Below, in pieces: positions 50,209-59,503 of a DNA stretch of 64,000 nt. Below the pieces are notes generated by a model, which had not been told where the DNA came from, searched no databases, and worked only from the letters and a program-made list of their open reading frames with translations. Source of the stretch: Pseudomonas thivervalensis (GTDB taxonomy: Bacteria > Pseudomonadota > Gammaproteobacteria > Pseudomonadales > Pseudomonadaceae); the NCBI RefSeq assembly GCF_001269655.1, contig NZ_LHVE01000014.1:124001-188000 (forward strand). The letters are read 5' to 3'. Numbering within the stretch: the stretch's first letter is position 1; each line of letters opens with the position of its first letter. Position numbers and translations under genes: made by a program.

Positions 50209-50487
50209 CATGTTTTCCTGGCGAGTGAGAATCGCGTGACCTTTCGGTGTTGGGGTCATCAAACTCCAGCCAAGGAGGATCGGCTACTGTCAGGGTTGAC
50301 AGGTCAGAGCCGATTGCCGACGAACGGTTAGGGCGGGAATGACTGGACGCTGGAGCCAGCCTTAGAAAAGCAGCTTGGTAAGCTGGCTAAAGTGCTGCCT
50401 AAAAACCAAACGATAATCCCTCTTATTCAAACCGCCCCGCCCTGTTAGACTTTGCGCCCGCGTTTTACTCGTCCCCCAGGATTCCCG

Positions 50488-51915
50488 ATGCCGTCGTTGC
50501 CTCTTCGCTTATGCGCACTGTTCATGGCCTTGGGCCTGAGTGCCTGCGATGATGCCCCGCGTTTTACCCAGGCCGAACCGGGTGAAGCCCGTTCCGGTGG
50601 CGCGGCGACGGTCCGCAAGAGTGATCAGAACGCCTTTTCCCTGCCCTCGGCCAACCTGCCGCCCTCACGGCGCGTGGATTTCAGCGTCGGCAACAGTTTC
50701 TTCCGCAGCCCCTGGGTGATCGCACCATCGACCACCACCGCCCGGGACGGCCTCGGCCCACTGTTCAACACCAACGCCTGCCAGAACTGCCACGTCAAGG
50801 ACGGTCGCGGCCATCCGCCAGCGCCGGACGCGACCAGCGCGGTGTCGATGCTGGTGCGCCTGTCGATTCCCGATGCACCGGCCTACGCCAAGGTCATCGA
50901 GCAACTGGGCGTGGTGCCGGAGCCGGTCTACGGTGGGCAATTGCAGGACATGTCGGTGCCCGGCGTCGCCCCCGAAGGCAAGGTACGGGTCGATTACAGT
51001 CCGGTCCCGGTGCGTTTCAAGGACGGCACCGTCGTCGAACTGCGCAAGCCGAACCTGCAGATCACCCAGTTGGGGTATGGCCCGATGCACCCCGACACGC
51101 GCTTTTCGGCCCGCGTCGCACCGCCGATGATCGGCCTGGGCCTGTTGGAGGCCATCCCTGACGAGGCGCTCCTGGCGAATGCCGAAGCCCAGGCGCGGGA
51201 GAACAATGGCATCGCCGGTCGCCCCAACCTGGTCTGGGACGATGTGCAACAGAAAACCGTGCTGGGGCGCTTCGGCTGGAAAGCCGGGCAGCCTAACCTC
51301 AACCAACAGAACGTCCACGCGTTTTCCGGTGACATGGGCCTGACGACCAGCCTGCGGCCTTTCGACGACTGCACCGAAGCCCAAGTCGACTGCAAGCGCG
51401 CGCCCAGCGGCAACGGCCCTGCGGGCGAGCCGGAAGTCAGCGACAATATCCTGCGCCTGGTGCTGTTCTACAGCCGCAACCTCGCGGTGCCGGCCCGTCG
51501 CGACGTGAATTCACCCCAAGTGCTGGCCGGCAAGAATCTGTTTTTCCAGGCCGGCTGCCAGTCCTGCCACACACCGAAATACACCACCGCCGCCAACGCC
51601 GCCGAACCGGAGCTGGCGAATCAGGTCATCCGTCCCTACAGCGACCTGCTGCTGCACGACATGGGCGAAGGCCTGGCCGACAACCGCAGCGAGTTCAAGG
51701 CCAGCGGCCGTGACTGGCGAACCCCGCCGCTGTGGGGCATCGGCCTGACCGAAACCGTCAACGGCCACACCCAGTTCCTGCATGACGGTCGCGCCCGCAA
51801 CCTGCTTGAAGCCGTGCTGTGGCATGGCGGCGAAGCACAAGCGGCGCAGCGCCAGGTTTTAGCGTTCAATGCCGAGCAGCGCGCTGCGTTGCTGGCCTTC
51901 CTGAATTCCCTTTAA
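50488..51915 (+). CDS. di-haem c-type oxidoreductase lipoprotein (DUF1111 family)
   Basis: A 475-residue putative thiol-oxidoreductase. The lipobox LGLSAC puts the lipid Cys at 20. Two CxxCH haem sites are CQNCH (98-102, FNTNACQNCHVKDGRGHPPA) and CQSCH (FQAGCQSCHTPKYTT), so it is a periplasmic di-haem cytochrome-like enzyme. The ATG at 50488 is chosen over an in-frame start 12 codons earlier. It opens an operon with an imelysin-like and a DUF1513 protein. In P. aeruginosa (PA4370-PA4373) a further imelysin gene precedes it; here that gene is missing. Confidence 0.88.
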   Translation: MPSLPLRLCALFMALGLSACDDAPRFTQAEPGEARSGGAATVRKSDQNAFSLPSANLPPSRRVDFSVGNSFFRSPWVIAPSTTTARDGLGPLFNTNACQNCHVKDGRGHPPAPDATSAVSMLVRLSIPDAPAYAKVIEQLGVVPEPVYGGQLQDMSVPGVAPEGKVRVDYSPVPVRFKDGTVVELRKPNLQITQLGYGPMHPDTRFSARVAPPMIGLGLLEAIPDEALLANAEAQARENNGIAGRPNLVWDDVQQKTVLGRFGWKAGQPNLNQQNVHAFSGDMGLTTSLRPFDDCTEAQVDCKRAPSGNGPAGEPEVSDNILRLVLFYSRNLAVPARRDVNSPQVLAGKNLFFQAGCQSCHTPKYTTAANAAEPELANQVIRPYSDLLLHDMGEGLADNRSEFKASGRDWRTPPLWGIGLTETVNGHTQFLHDGRARNLLEAVLWHGGEAQAAQRQVLAFNAEQRAALLAFLNSL

Positions 51916-51943
51916 ATGCCTTTTCCAGAAATGGGAGCCTGAC

Positions 51944-53008
51944 ATGTTCCGTCCCAAGCTGTTGTTCACCAGCCTCGCCGCCATCGCCCTCGGCGCCTGC
52001 TCGCCCCAGGATCCGCAAGCCGTCACCTCGGCCGCCATCGCCAAGCAAGTGATCCTGCCGACCTACAGCCGCTGGGTCGAGGCCGACCGGCAACTGGCGA
52101 CCAGTGCCCTGGCGTTCTGCCAAGACAAGGAAAACCTGGAAACCGCCCGCGCCGACTTCCTCAAGGCGCAAAAAGCCTGGGCCGAGCTGCAACCGCTGCT
52201 GATCGGTCCGCTGGCCGAGGGCAACCGTGCCTGGCAGGTGCAGTTCTGGCCGGACAAGAAAAACCTGGTGGGCCGTCAGGTCGAGCAATTGGTCAACAGC
52301 CAGCCGCAGATCGACGCCGCCGGCCTGGCCAAGTCCAGCGTGGTCGTGCAAGGGCTCTCCGCCTACGAATACCTGCTGTTCGACGCGAAAATCGACATGG
52401 CCGATAGCGCGCAGAAAGCCAAGTACTGTCCGCTGCTCATCGCCATTGGCGAACGCCAGAAGCAGCTCGCTGAAGAGATCCTGTCGGGCTGGAACAGCAA
52501 TGACGGCATGCTCGCCCAGATGAGCAAGTTTCCCAACCAGCGCTACGCCGATTCCCACGAGGCCATCGCCGACCTGCTGCGCGTGCAGGTCACGGCTCTG
52601 GACACGTTGAAGAAAAAACTCGGCACGCCGATGGGCCGCCAGAGCAAGGGCGTGCCTCAACCGTTCCAGGCCGATGCCTGGCGCAGCCAGTCATCGCTGC
52701 AGGGGCTGGAAGCCAGCCTGAGCGCGGCCAGGACCGTTTGGGCCGGCGTGGACAACAAGGGCCTGCGCGGCCTGCTGCCAAGCGACCAGAAGCCACTGGC
52801 AGACAAGATCGACGCCGCCTACGATGCCTCGTTGAAACTGTTCGCCAGCAGCCAGCGCTCGTTGACCGAAATGCTCAATGACGATGCCGGGCGCCAGCAA
52901 CTCAACGATTTGTACGACAGCCTCAACGTCGTCCATCGCCTGCACGAAGGCGAACTGGCCAAGGCGCTGGGCATTCAATTGGGCTTCAACGCCAACGACG
53001 GTGACTGA
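51944..53008 (+). CDS. imelysin-family (M75-like) lipoprotein
   Basis: 354 residues with lipobox IALGACS (Cys19) and a helical imelysin domain; AYEYLLFDAKIDMADSAQKA and DLLRVQVTALDTLKKKLGTP are characteristic, and GxHxxE-type motifs are degenerate as in most IrpA/insulin-cleaving-like proteins. Members act in the envelope, often in iron handling next to di-haem oxidoreductases. It lies 28 bp after the di-haem gene and 2 bp before the DUF1513 gene: one operon. Confidence 0.88.
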   Translation: MFRPKLLFTSLAAIALGACSPQDPQAVTSAAIAKQVILPTYSRWVEADRQLATSALAFCQDKENLETARADFLKAQKAWAELQPLLIGPLAEGNRAWQVQFWPDKKNLVGRQVEQLVNSQPQIDAAGLAKSSVVVQGLSAYEYLLFDAKIDMADSAQKAKYCPLLIAIGERQKQLAEEILSGWNSNDGMLAQMSKFPNQRYADSHEAIADLLRVQVTALDTLKKKLGTPMGRQSKGVPQPFQADAWRSQSSLQGLEASLSAARTVWAGVDNKGLRGLLPSDQKPLADKIDAAYDASLKLFASSQRSLTEMLNDDAGRQQLNDLYDSLNVVHRLHEGELAKALGIQLGFNANDGD

Positions 53009-53010
53009 TC

Positions 53011-54108
53011 ATGTTTCGACGTCAGGTCCTGGCACTGGGCAGCTTGCTGCTCGGCGCCGTCACCCTGGGCGGCTGGACGCTGTTCAAGCAAAAGGACAAG
53101 AGTCCGCTACTGCTTTCGGCACGGGACGATGGCGACGGCAGGCACTACGCCGTCGGCTATCGACTGGACGGCACCCGGGTGTTCGCCACCCAGGTCGGCC
53201 AGCGTTGCCATGACATCATCAACCATCCGACGCAGCCGATTGCACTGTTCGTCGCCCGTCGCCCAGGCACCGAAAGTTACCTGATCGACCTGCGCGACGG
53301 GACGCTGCTGCAAACCATCGCCTCGTTGCCGAACCGGCACTTCTACGGCCACGCGGTCATCCATAAAAGCGGCGAATGGCTGTATGCCACCGAGAACGAC
53401 ACCACCGACCCGGGACGCGGCCTGTTGGGCGTATACCGTTTCGAAGGCGAGCGCCTGGTGCACAGCGGCGAGATCTCCACCCATGGCATCGGTCCTCACC
53501 AAGTGTCCTGGATGCCCGATGGCGAGACGCTGGTGGTTGCCAATGGCGGCATTCGCACCGAAGCCGAAAGCCGGGTCGAAATGAACCTCGACGCCATGGA
53601 GCCTAGCCTGGTGCTGATGCAACGCGATGGCACCCTGCTCAGCAAGGAAACCCTCGCCCAGTCGATGAACAGCGTGCGCCACCTGGGCATCGCCAGCGAC
53701 GGCACCATCGTCTCCGGCCAGCAGTTCATGGGCGCGGCCCACGAATCGTCGGAATTGCTGGCGATCAAGCGGCCGGGCCAACCGTTCCAGGCGTTCCCGG
53801 TCCCCGAAGAGCAATTGCAGGCCATGGGGCACTACACCGCCAGCGTTGCCGTGCACAGCGACTTGCGCCTGGTGGCCCTGACCGCCCCCCGTGGCAACCG
53901 CTTCTTCATCTGGGACCTGGACAGCGGTGAAGTCCGCCTGGATGCGCCCCTGCCGGACTGTGCCGGCGTGGGCGCGGTGGACAATGGATTTGTCGTGACG
54001 TCGGGCCAAGGACGTTGCCGTTATTACGATTGTCGGCAGACACAACTGGTTGCAAAACCGCTGGATCTGCCGGCAGGGCTCTGGGACAACCATTTGCATC
54101 TGGCCTGA
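53011..54108 (+). CDS. DUF1513 beta-propeller protein
   Basis: A 365-residue protein with a Tat-like or lipid-free export signal (MFRRQVLALGSLLLGAVTLG) followed by a seven-bladed-propeller-like fold. Marks of DUF1513 are FYGHAVIHKSGEWLYATEND, GIGPHQVSWMPDGETLVVAN and NSVRHLGIASDGTIVSGQQF. The family is a constant companion of imelysin and di-haem oxidoreductase genes. Role unknown, possibly in iron uptake. It ends the operon, 155 bp before mexV. Confidence 0.88.
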   Translation: MFRRQVLALGSLLLGAVTLGGWTLFKQKDKSPLLLSARDDGDGRHYAVGYRLDGTRVFATQVGQRCHDIINHPTQPIALFVARRPGTESYLIDLRDGTLLQTIASLPNRHFYGHAVIHKSGEWLYATENDTTDPGRGLLGVYRFEGERLVHSGEISTHGIGPHQVSWMPDGETLVVANGGIRTEAESRVEMNLDAMEPSLVLMQRDGTLLSKETLAQSMNSVRHLGIASDGTIVSGQQFMGAAHESSELLAIKRPGQPFQAFPVPEEQLQAMGHYTASVAVHSDLRLVALTAPRGNRFFIWDLDSGEVRLDAPLPDCAGVGAVDNGFVVTSGQGRCRYYDCRQTQLVAKPLDLPAGLWDNHLHLA

Positions 54109-54263
54109 ACACGGGAGCGAAGCCCATCGGCGCCGAGCTCCCTGATTTTTCGGAAAAGTCCCACGCACCACCGACCCGACAGCATCTGGAATAGCCCGCA
54201 CACTCAGAGTAATGTGCCCGCCTATCTGTATTTTCTCTCGGTTCTTTTCCAAGGAAGTGGAAC

Positions 54264-55412
54264 ATGCTGCGACGCCGCATGCTGATCATGTTGGGTGTTG
54301 TCCTGCTGGTGGTGCTGTTGCTCGCCGGCTACAAGGCCTTCTCCGTCTACCAGCAGATCCAGACGTTTTCTGCGCCCAAACCACCGGTCAGCGTCGCCGT
54401 GGCCACCGCAGCCCAGCAACCCTGGGAAGCCCGCCTGCCCACCGTCGGCAGCCTCAAGGCGCTGCAAGGCGTGGACCTGAGCCTGGAAATCGCCGGGACC
54501 GTGCAGAAGGTGCAGTTCCAGTCCGGGCAGAAGGTCAAGGCCGGCCAGCCGCTCCTGCAACTGGACAGCGAAGTCGAAAGCGCCCTGCTGGAAACCGCCG
54601 AGGCCGACCTTGGCCTGTCGCAACTGGATTTCGGTCGCGGCCGACAACTGGTGGGTAGCCAGGCGATCTCCAAGGGCGAATTCGACCGGCTCTCGGCGCA
54701 ACTGAAGAAAAACCAGGCCACGGTCAATCAGCTCAAGGCTTCGCTGGCCAAGAAGCACATCCTCGCGCCCTTCAGCGGCACCATCGGTATTCGCCAGGTG
54801 GATGTCGGCGACTATCTGGCCAGCGGCACGGTGATCGCCACCCTGCAAGACCTCAGCAGCCTGTATGTGGACTTCTACGTCCCCGAGCAAACCGTGCCCC
54901 GGCTCGCCGTTGCCCAGTCGGTCAACGTCAGCGTCTCGGCCTATCCCGGGCAGACCTTCGTCGCCACCATCAGCGCGATCAACCCCAAGGTCGAGGACAG
55001 CACCCGCAACGTCCTGGTGCGCGCCACCCTGGCCAACCCCGACGGCAAGCTGTTGCCAGGCATGTTCGCCAACCTGCAGGTGATCCTGCCGGACACGGTG
55101 GCCGGAATCGTCGTGCCGGAAAGCGCCGTGACCTACACCCTCTACGGCAACTCCATGTACGTGGTGACCCAGAAGAAAGCCGCCGACGGCAATGTCGAGA
55201 AGGACGACAAGGGCCAGCCGGTCCTGATCGCGGAACGGCGTTTCGTCGAAACCGGCGAGCGACGCGACGGGCAGGTGCTGGTTTCCAAAGGCGTGCAGAG
55301 CGGCGACCAAGTCGTGATCGCCGGCCAGCTCAAGCTCGACAACGGTACGCCGATCGCCATCAGCGACGACAAGACCCTGACCGAACAGAACAGCCCGCCG
55401 CGCGCGGACTGA
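54264..55412 (+). CDS. mexV: RND efflux periplasmic adaptor MexV
   Basis: A membrane-fusion protein of 382 residues linking the MexW pump to an outer-membrane channel. It has an N-terminal membrane anchor (MLIMLGVVLLVVLLLAGYKA), a barrel-sandwich lipoyl domain (VDLSLEIAGTVQKVQFQSGQ KV...), an alpha-hairpin and a beta-barrel (AKKHILAPFSGTIGIRQVDV, GDYLASGTVIATLQDL). AAGGAAG precedes the ATG. It directly follows the DUF1513 operon, as in P. aeruginosa PA4373-mexV-mexW. No outer-membrane factor gene follows, consistent with use of OprM. Confidence 0.93.
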   Translation: MLRRRMLIMLGVVLLVVLLLAGYKAFSVYQQIQTFSAPKPPVSVAVATAAQQPWEARLPTVGSLKALQGVDLSLEIAGTVQKVQFQSGQKVKAGQPLLQLDSEVESALLETAEADLGLSQLDFGRGRQLVGSQAISKGEFDRLSAQLKKNQATVNQLKASLAKKHILAPFSGTIGIRQVDVGDYLASGTVIATLQDLSSLYVDFYVPEQTVPRLAVAQSVNVSVSAYPGQTFVATISAINPKVEDSTRNVLVRATLANPDGKLLPGMFANLQVILPDTVAGIVVPESAVTYTLYGNSMYVVTQKKAADGNVEKDDKGQPVLIAERRFVETGERRDGQVLVSKGVQSGDQVVIAGQLKLDNGTPIAISDDKTLTEQNSPPRAD

Positions 55413-55425
55413 TCAAGGAACCCCC

Positions 55426-58400
55426 ATGGCTTTTACCGATCCGTTCATCCGCCGCCCGGTGCTCGCCACCGTGGTCAGCCTGTTGATCGTGCTGCTGGGC
55501 TTCCAGGCCTGGAGCAAGTTGCCCCTGCGTCAGTACCCGCAAATGGAGAACGCCCTGATCACGGTGACCACCTCCTACCCCGGGGCCAACGCCGAGACCA
55601 TCCAGGGCTACATTACCCAACCGATGCAACAGAGCCTGGCCAGTGCCGAAGGCATCGACTACATGACCTCGGTCAGTCGCCAGAATTTCTCGGTGATCTC
55701 GGTCTATGCCCGCATCGGCGCCAACAGCGACCGGCTCTTTACCGAACTGCTGGCCAAGGCCAACGAGGTCAAGAACCAGTTGCCCCAGGACGCCGAGGAC
55801 CCGGTCCTGAGCCGCGAGGCCGCCGATGCCTCGGCACTGATGTACATCAGCTTCTTCAGCAAGGAATTGAACAACCCGCAGATCACCGACTACCTGTCCC
55901 GGGTGATTCAGCCCAAACTGGCGACACTGCCCGGCATGGCCGAGGCGGAGATCCTCGGCAACCAGGTCTTCGCCATGCGCCTGTGGCTGGACCCGGTCAA
56001 GCTCGCCGGCTTCGGCCTGACCGCCGCCGACGTGACCAGTGCCGTGCGCCAGCACAACTTCCTCTCCGCCGCCGGTGAAGTGAAAGGCGAATACGTCGTC
56101 ACCAGCATCAACGCCAATACCGAACTCAAGTCCGCCGAAGCCTTCGCCGCGATCCCTCTCAAGACCGACGGCGACAGCCGCGTGTTGCTGCGGGACGTGG
56201 CCCGCGTGGAAATGGGCGCCGAGAACTACGACACCATCAGTTCCTTTGGCGGCACGCCCTCGGTGTACATCGGGATCAAGGCCACGCCGGGCGCAAACCC
56301 ATTGGATGTGATCAAGGAAGTGCGCAAGATCATGCCGGAGATGGAAGCCCAGCTCCCGACCAACCTCAAGGCCGAGATCGCCTATGACGCCACCCTGTTC
56401 ATCCAGGCATCCATCGACGAGGTGGTGAAGACCCTGTTCGAAGCGGTGCTGATCGTCATCGTCGTGGTGTTCCTGTTTCTCGGCGCCTTGCGCTCGGTGG
56501 TCATTCCGGTGGTGACCATCCCCCTGTCGATGATCGGCGTGATGTTCTTCATGCAGTTGATGGGCTACTCGATGAACCTCCTGACGCTGCTGGCCATGGT
56601 GCTCGCCATCGGCCTGGTGGTGGACGACGCCATCGTGGTGGTGGAGAACATTCACCGGCACATCGAGGAGGGCAAGACCCCGTTCGACGCCGCAATCGAA
56701 GGTGCCCGGGAAATCGCCATGCCGGTGATCTCGATGACCATCACCCTGGCGGCGGTGTATGCACCGATCGGTCTGCTCGAGGGCCTGACGGGGGCTTTGT
56801 TCAAGGAGTTCGCCCTGACCCTGGCCGGGGCGGTGGTGATCTCCGGGATCGTTGCCCTGACCCTGTCGCCCATGATGTGCGCCATGCTCCTGCGTCACGA
56901 TGAGAATCCCTCGGGGCTGGCCCATCGGCTGGACATGATCTTCGAACGCCTGAAGGGTCGTTACCAGCGCATGCTCCATGGCACGCTCAACACCCGGCCA
57001 GTGGTGCTGGTATTCGCGGTGATCGTGCTGCTGCTGATCCCGGTGCTGGTCATGTTCAGCAAGTCCGAACTGGCTCCCGACGAGGACCAGGGCATCATCT
57101 TCATGATGGCCAATGCCCCGCAGCCCACCAACCTCGACTACCTGAACACGTACACCGATCACTTCATCACCATTTTCAAGGAATTCCCGGAGTACTACTC
57201 CTCGTTCCAGATCAATGGCTATAACGGCGTGCAGTCGGGCATCGGCGGCTTCCTGCTCAAGCCTTGGGACGAACGCAGCCGCACCCAGATGGAAATCCTG
57301 CCCGAGGTCCAGGCCAAGCTGGAAAGCGTGCCTGGTTTGCAGATCTTCGGTTTCAACCTGCCCTCGCTGCCGGGCACCGGTGAAGGCTTGCCGTTCGCGT
57401 TCGTCATCAACTCACCGAAAGACTACGCGACGCTGCTGGAGATCGCCGACCGGGTCAAAAAGCGCGCATTGGAGTCCGGCAAGTTCGCCTTCATGGACAT
57501 TGACCTTGCGTTCGACAAGCCGGAAGTCGTAGTCGATATCGATCGCGCCAAGGCCGCCCAGATGGGCGTTTCCATGGAGGACCTGGGCGGTACCCTGGCG
57601 ACACTGCTGGGCGAATCCGAGATCAACCGCTTCACCCTCGAGGGCCGCAGCTACAAAGTCATTGCCCAGGTCGAACGACCGTTCCGGGACAACCCGGACT
57701 GGTTGAACAATTACTATGTGAAAAATGCCAAGGGTGAGTCGCTACCGTTATCGACCCTGATCAAGGTCAGCGACCGGGCGCGACCGCGGCAACTGAACCA
57801 GTTCCAGCAGCTCAATGCGGTGACGATTTCAGGCTTCCCCATCGTGAGCATGGGCGAGGCCATCGAGACCGTCCGCCAGATCGCCCGGGAGGAAGCACCG
57901 GTGGGGTTCGCCTTCGACTACGCCGGGGCTTCACGCCAGTTCGTACAGGAAGGCAGTGCATTGTGGATGACCTTCGCCCTGGCCCTGGCGATTATCTTCC
58001 TGGTGTTGGCCGCACAGTTCGAAAGCTTCCGGGACCCATTGGTGATCCTGGTGACCGTGCCGCTGTCCATTTGCGGAGCGCTGATTCCGCTGTTCCTCGG
58101 CTGGTCGAGCATGAATATCTATACCCAGGTGGGCCTGGTGACGCTGATCGGCCTGATCAGCAAGCACGGGATCTTGATCGTCGAGTTCGCCAACCAGCTG
58201 CGCAGGGAACAGAACCTGACGCCGCGTGAGGCCATAGAACAGGCCGCGTCGATCCGCCTGCGGCCAGTGCTGATGACCACCGCAGCGATGGTATTCGGCA
58301 TGGTGCCGCTTATCTTCGCCACAGGTGCCGGGGCCGTGAGCCGCTTCGACATCGGCACGGTGATCGCCACGGGCATGTCGATTGGCACCTTGTTCACCCT

Positions 58401-58452
58401 GTTCGTGCTGCCCTGCGTCTACACGCTGTTGGCAAAGCCGGACAAAGCCTGA
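55426..58452 (+). CDS. mexW: RND multidrug efflux transporter MexW
   Basis: A 1008-residue proton-driven inner-membrane pump of the HAE1 RND family. It has the N-terminal FIRRPVLATVVSLLIVLLGF, duplicated large periplasmic loops and TM4 with the proton-relay Asp pair in IGLVVDDAIVVVENI. The C-terminal half has LALAIIFLVLAAQFESFRDP and the final TMs. It starts 13 bp after mexV. MexVW in P. aeruginosa exports fluoroquinolones, tetracycline, chloramphenicol and macrolides; here the spectrum is inferred. Confidence 0.94.
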   Translation: MAFTDPFIRRPVLATVVSLLIVLLGFQAWSKLPLRQYPQMENALITVTTSYPGANAETIQGYITQPMQQSLASAEGIDYMTSVSRQNFSVISVYARIGANSDRLFTELLAKANEVKNQLPQDAEDPVLSREAADASALMYISFFSKELNNPQITDYLSRVIQPKLATLPGMAEAEILGNQVFAMRLWLDPVKLAGFGLTAADVTSAVRQHNFLSAAGEVKGEYVVTSINANTELKSAEAFAAIPLKTDGDSRVLLRDVARVEMGAENYDTISSFGGTPSVYIGIKATPGANPLDVIKEVRKIMPEMEAQLPTNLKAEIAYDATLFIQASIDEVVKTLFEAVLIVIVVVFLFLGALRSVVIPVVTIPLSMIGVMFFMQLMGYSMNLLTLLAMVLAIGLVVDDAIVVVENIHRHIEEGKTPFDAAIEGAREIAMPVISMTITLAAVYAPIGLLEGLTGALFKEFALTLAGAVVISGIVALTLSPMMCAMLLRHDENPSGLAHRLDMIFERLKGRYQRMLHGTLNTRPVVLVFAVIVLLLIPVLVMFSKSELAPDEDQGIIFMMANAPQPTNLDYLNTYTDHFITIFKEFPEYYSSFQINGYNGVQSGIGGFLLKPWDERSRTQMEILPEVQAKLESVPGLQIFGFNLPSLPGTGEGLPFAFVINSPKDYATLLEIADRVKKRALESGKFAFMDIDLAFDKPEVVVDIDRAKAAQMGVSMEDLGGTLATLLGESEINRFTLEGRSYKVIAQVERPFRDNPDWLNNYYVKNAKGESLPLSTLIKVSDRARPRQLNQFQQLNAVTISGFPIVSMGEAIETVRQIAREEAPVGFAFDYAGASRQFVQEGSALWMTFALALAIIFLVLAAQFESFRDPLVILVTVPLSICGALIPLFLGWSSMNIYTQVGLVTLIGLISKHGILIVEFANQLRREQNLTPREAIEQAASIRLRPVLMTTAAMVFGMVPLIFATGAGAVSRFDIGTVIATGMSIGTLFTLFVLPCVYTLLAKPDKA

Positions 58453-58507
58453 TGTTGTTGGAGAGAAAAGTGGGGAGCCTTGTGGCAAGGGTTGATCTGA
58501 CAGTCCC

Positions 58508-58545
58508 CAAAAATAAAGGCCTCGCACAAGGGAGGCCTTTATCTT
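58508..58545. terminator. bidirectional terminator between mexW and the 58559 gene
   Basis: AAAGGCCTC (58515-58523) / GAGGCCTTT (58532-58540) with an 8-nt loop and A- and T-rich flanks. It serves mexW on plus and the colRS regulon genes on minus. Confidence 0.82.
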
Positions 58546-58558
58546 GGTTTCAGGGCTT

Positions 58559-58786
58559 TCAACTCTGCGGCCTCATCCCTTGGGACAGGCTGAACATGAA
58601 CAGCAGCAGGTCATTGTCCGGTTGGATCGCCTCGCTGGCCTTTGCCACCCGTGGCAAAGGACAATGTGCATCAGCATTCGAAACGCTGAGGATCTGCGAG
58701 CGTGGCTGTTCCCATACCGCCACCGCCATCGATGCAATTCCCAAGGCGCCCACTAAAAACAAACCTCTGGCAATTTCGAGTTTCAT
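58559..58786 (-). CDS. small membrane-anchored protein downstream of the LPS kinase
   Basis: 75 residues with one N-terminal hydrophobic segment (IARGLFLVGALGIASMAVAV), which may be an anchor or signal. The tail has one Cys in ADAHCPLPRVAKASEAI and ends NDLLLFMFSLSQGMRPQS. The start lies 2 bp after the stop of the kinase-like gene, so it is the last gene of the orf222-wapQ transcript. Function unknown; position as in P. aeruginosa PA4377. Confidence 0.75.
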   Translation of the reverse strand: MKLEIARGLFLVGALGIASMAVAVWEQPRSQILSVSNADAHCPLPRVAKASEAIQPDNDLLLFMFSLSQGMRPQS

Positions 58787-58788
58787 TG

Positions 58789-59499
58789 CTATAAACCTTT
58801 GATAGCGCTGCCAAACGCCGCCTCATAAAAGTAGACGAGTTTTTTCCAGTCAGCATCGCTGAACGACGAATGGCGCCGCAGTTGCCGCAGGTCATGGAAG
58901 GCCGCATACCGGGCAGTCAGGCGCTGGCGAGACTTCTCCAGATCCAGCAGGGCGACTTCGGCCTTGGCCGCTTCGCCCTCTCCTGTCACCCGCACAAAGA
59001 CATGCTTGATGTAGAGGCAGCCATGTTGCCAACGGCCCTTGTGCATGCGGGCCAGGTTCTCAGCCAGAGCCCGGAGGATCTGGTCATGCGCCGCTTCGCC
59101 ATGGCGCTCACGGCCGCCTCCGGCATACCAGTGCTTGATCTGCTCGAAACCTTCCAACGCTTGGGTCACCAGCAGCGCCCGCCACTTGTGGACCGGGTCG
59201 CGCTGGGCGCCGCAAAAAATCAGCTCGGGCACGCGGACATCCAGGCGGGTCAAGGCCAGCAACGCGTCTTGCTCACGCAGCACGGTCGGTCGACCGAACG
59301 GATACAACCAACTGCGATAAATGTGTCCGGTTTGACGCTTGGCATACAACGGTTCGCCACCGTTGCTGCTGATCCGCTGCACGCCGCTTTCACCGCCACG
59401 CCGCACGTTGGGTTCTTCAACCCACTCACCTTGCTGGTTCCAGAAGTGTTCAAAGCTGCTGTGGGAAACGCCACTTGTCTCTATGGCCTGCACAACCAT
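58789..59499 (-). CDS. wapQ: LPS core heptose-kinase-like protein (InaA/WapQ)
   Basis: A 236-residue protein of the 3-deoxy-manno-octulosonate/heptose kinase group (InaA family). It has a nucleotide-loop-like region and the protein-kinase-like core LARMHKGRWQHGCLYIKHVF with a DLEKSRQRLTARYAAFHDLR segment (catalytic Asp in ALLDLEKSR). It is expected to phosphorylate the LPS inner core. It starts 4 bp after orf222. In P. fluorescens WCS365 the colRS-orf222-wapQ arrangement is known and supports colonisation and polymyxin tolerance. Confidence 0.88.
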   Translation of the reverse strand: MVVQAIETSGVSHSSFEHFWNQQGEWVEEPNVRRGGESGVQRISSNGGEPLYAKRQTGHIYRSWLYPFGRPTVLREQDALLALTRLDVRVPELIFCGAQRDPVHKWRALLVTQALEGFEQIKHWYAGGGRERHGEAAHDQILRALAENLARMHKGRWQHGCLYIKHVFVRVTGEGEAAKAEVALLDLEKSRQRLTARYAAFHDLRQLRRHSSFSDADWKKLVYFYEAAFGSAIKGL

Positions 59500-59503
59500 G
59501 CTG

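Noticed and set aside
50400..50440. A GATAAT...TTATT stretch considered as a Fur box for the imelysin operon
   Set aside because: Too few matches to the 19-bp consensus; reported only here.
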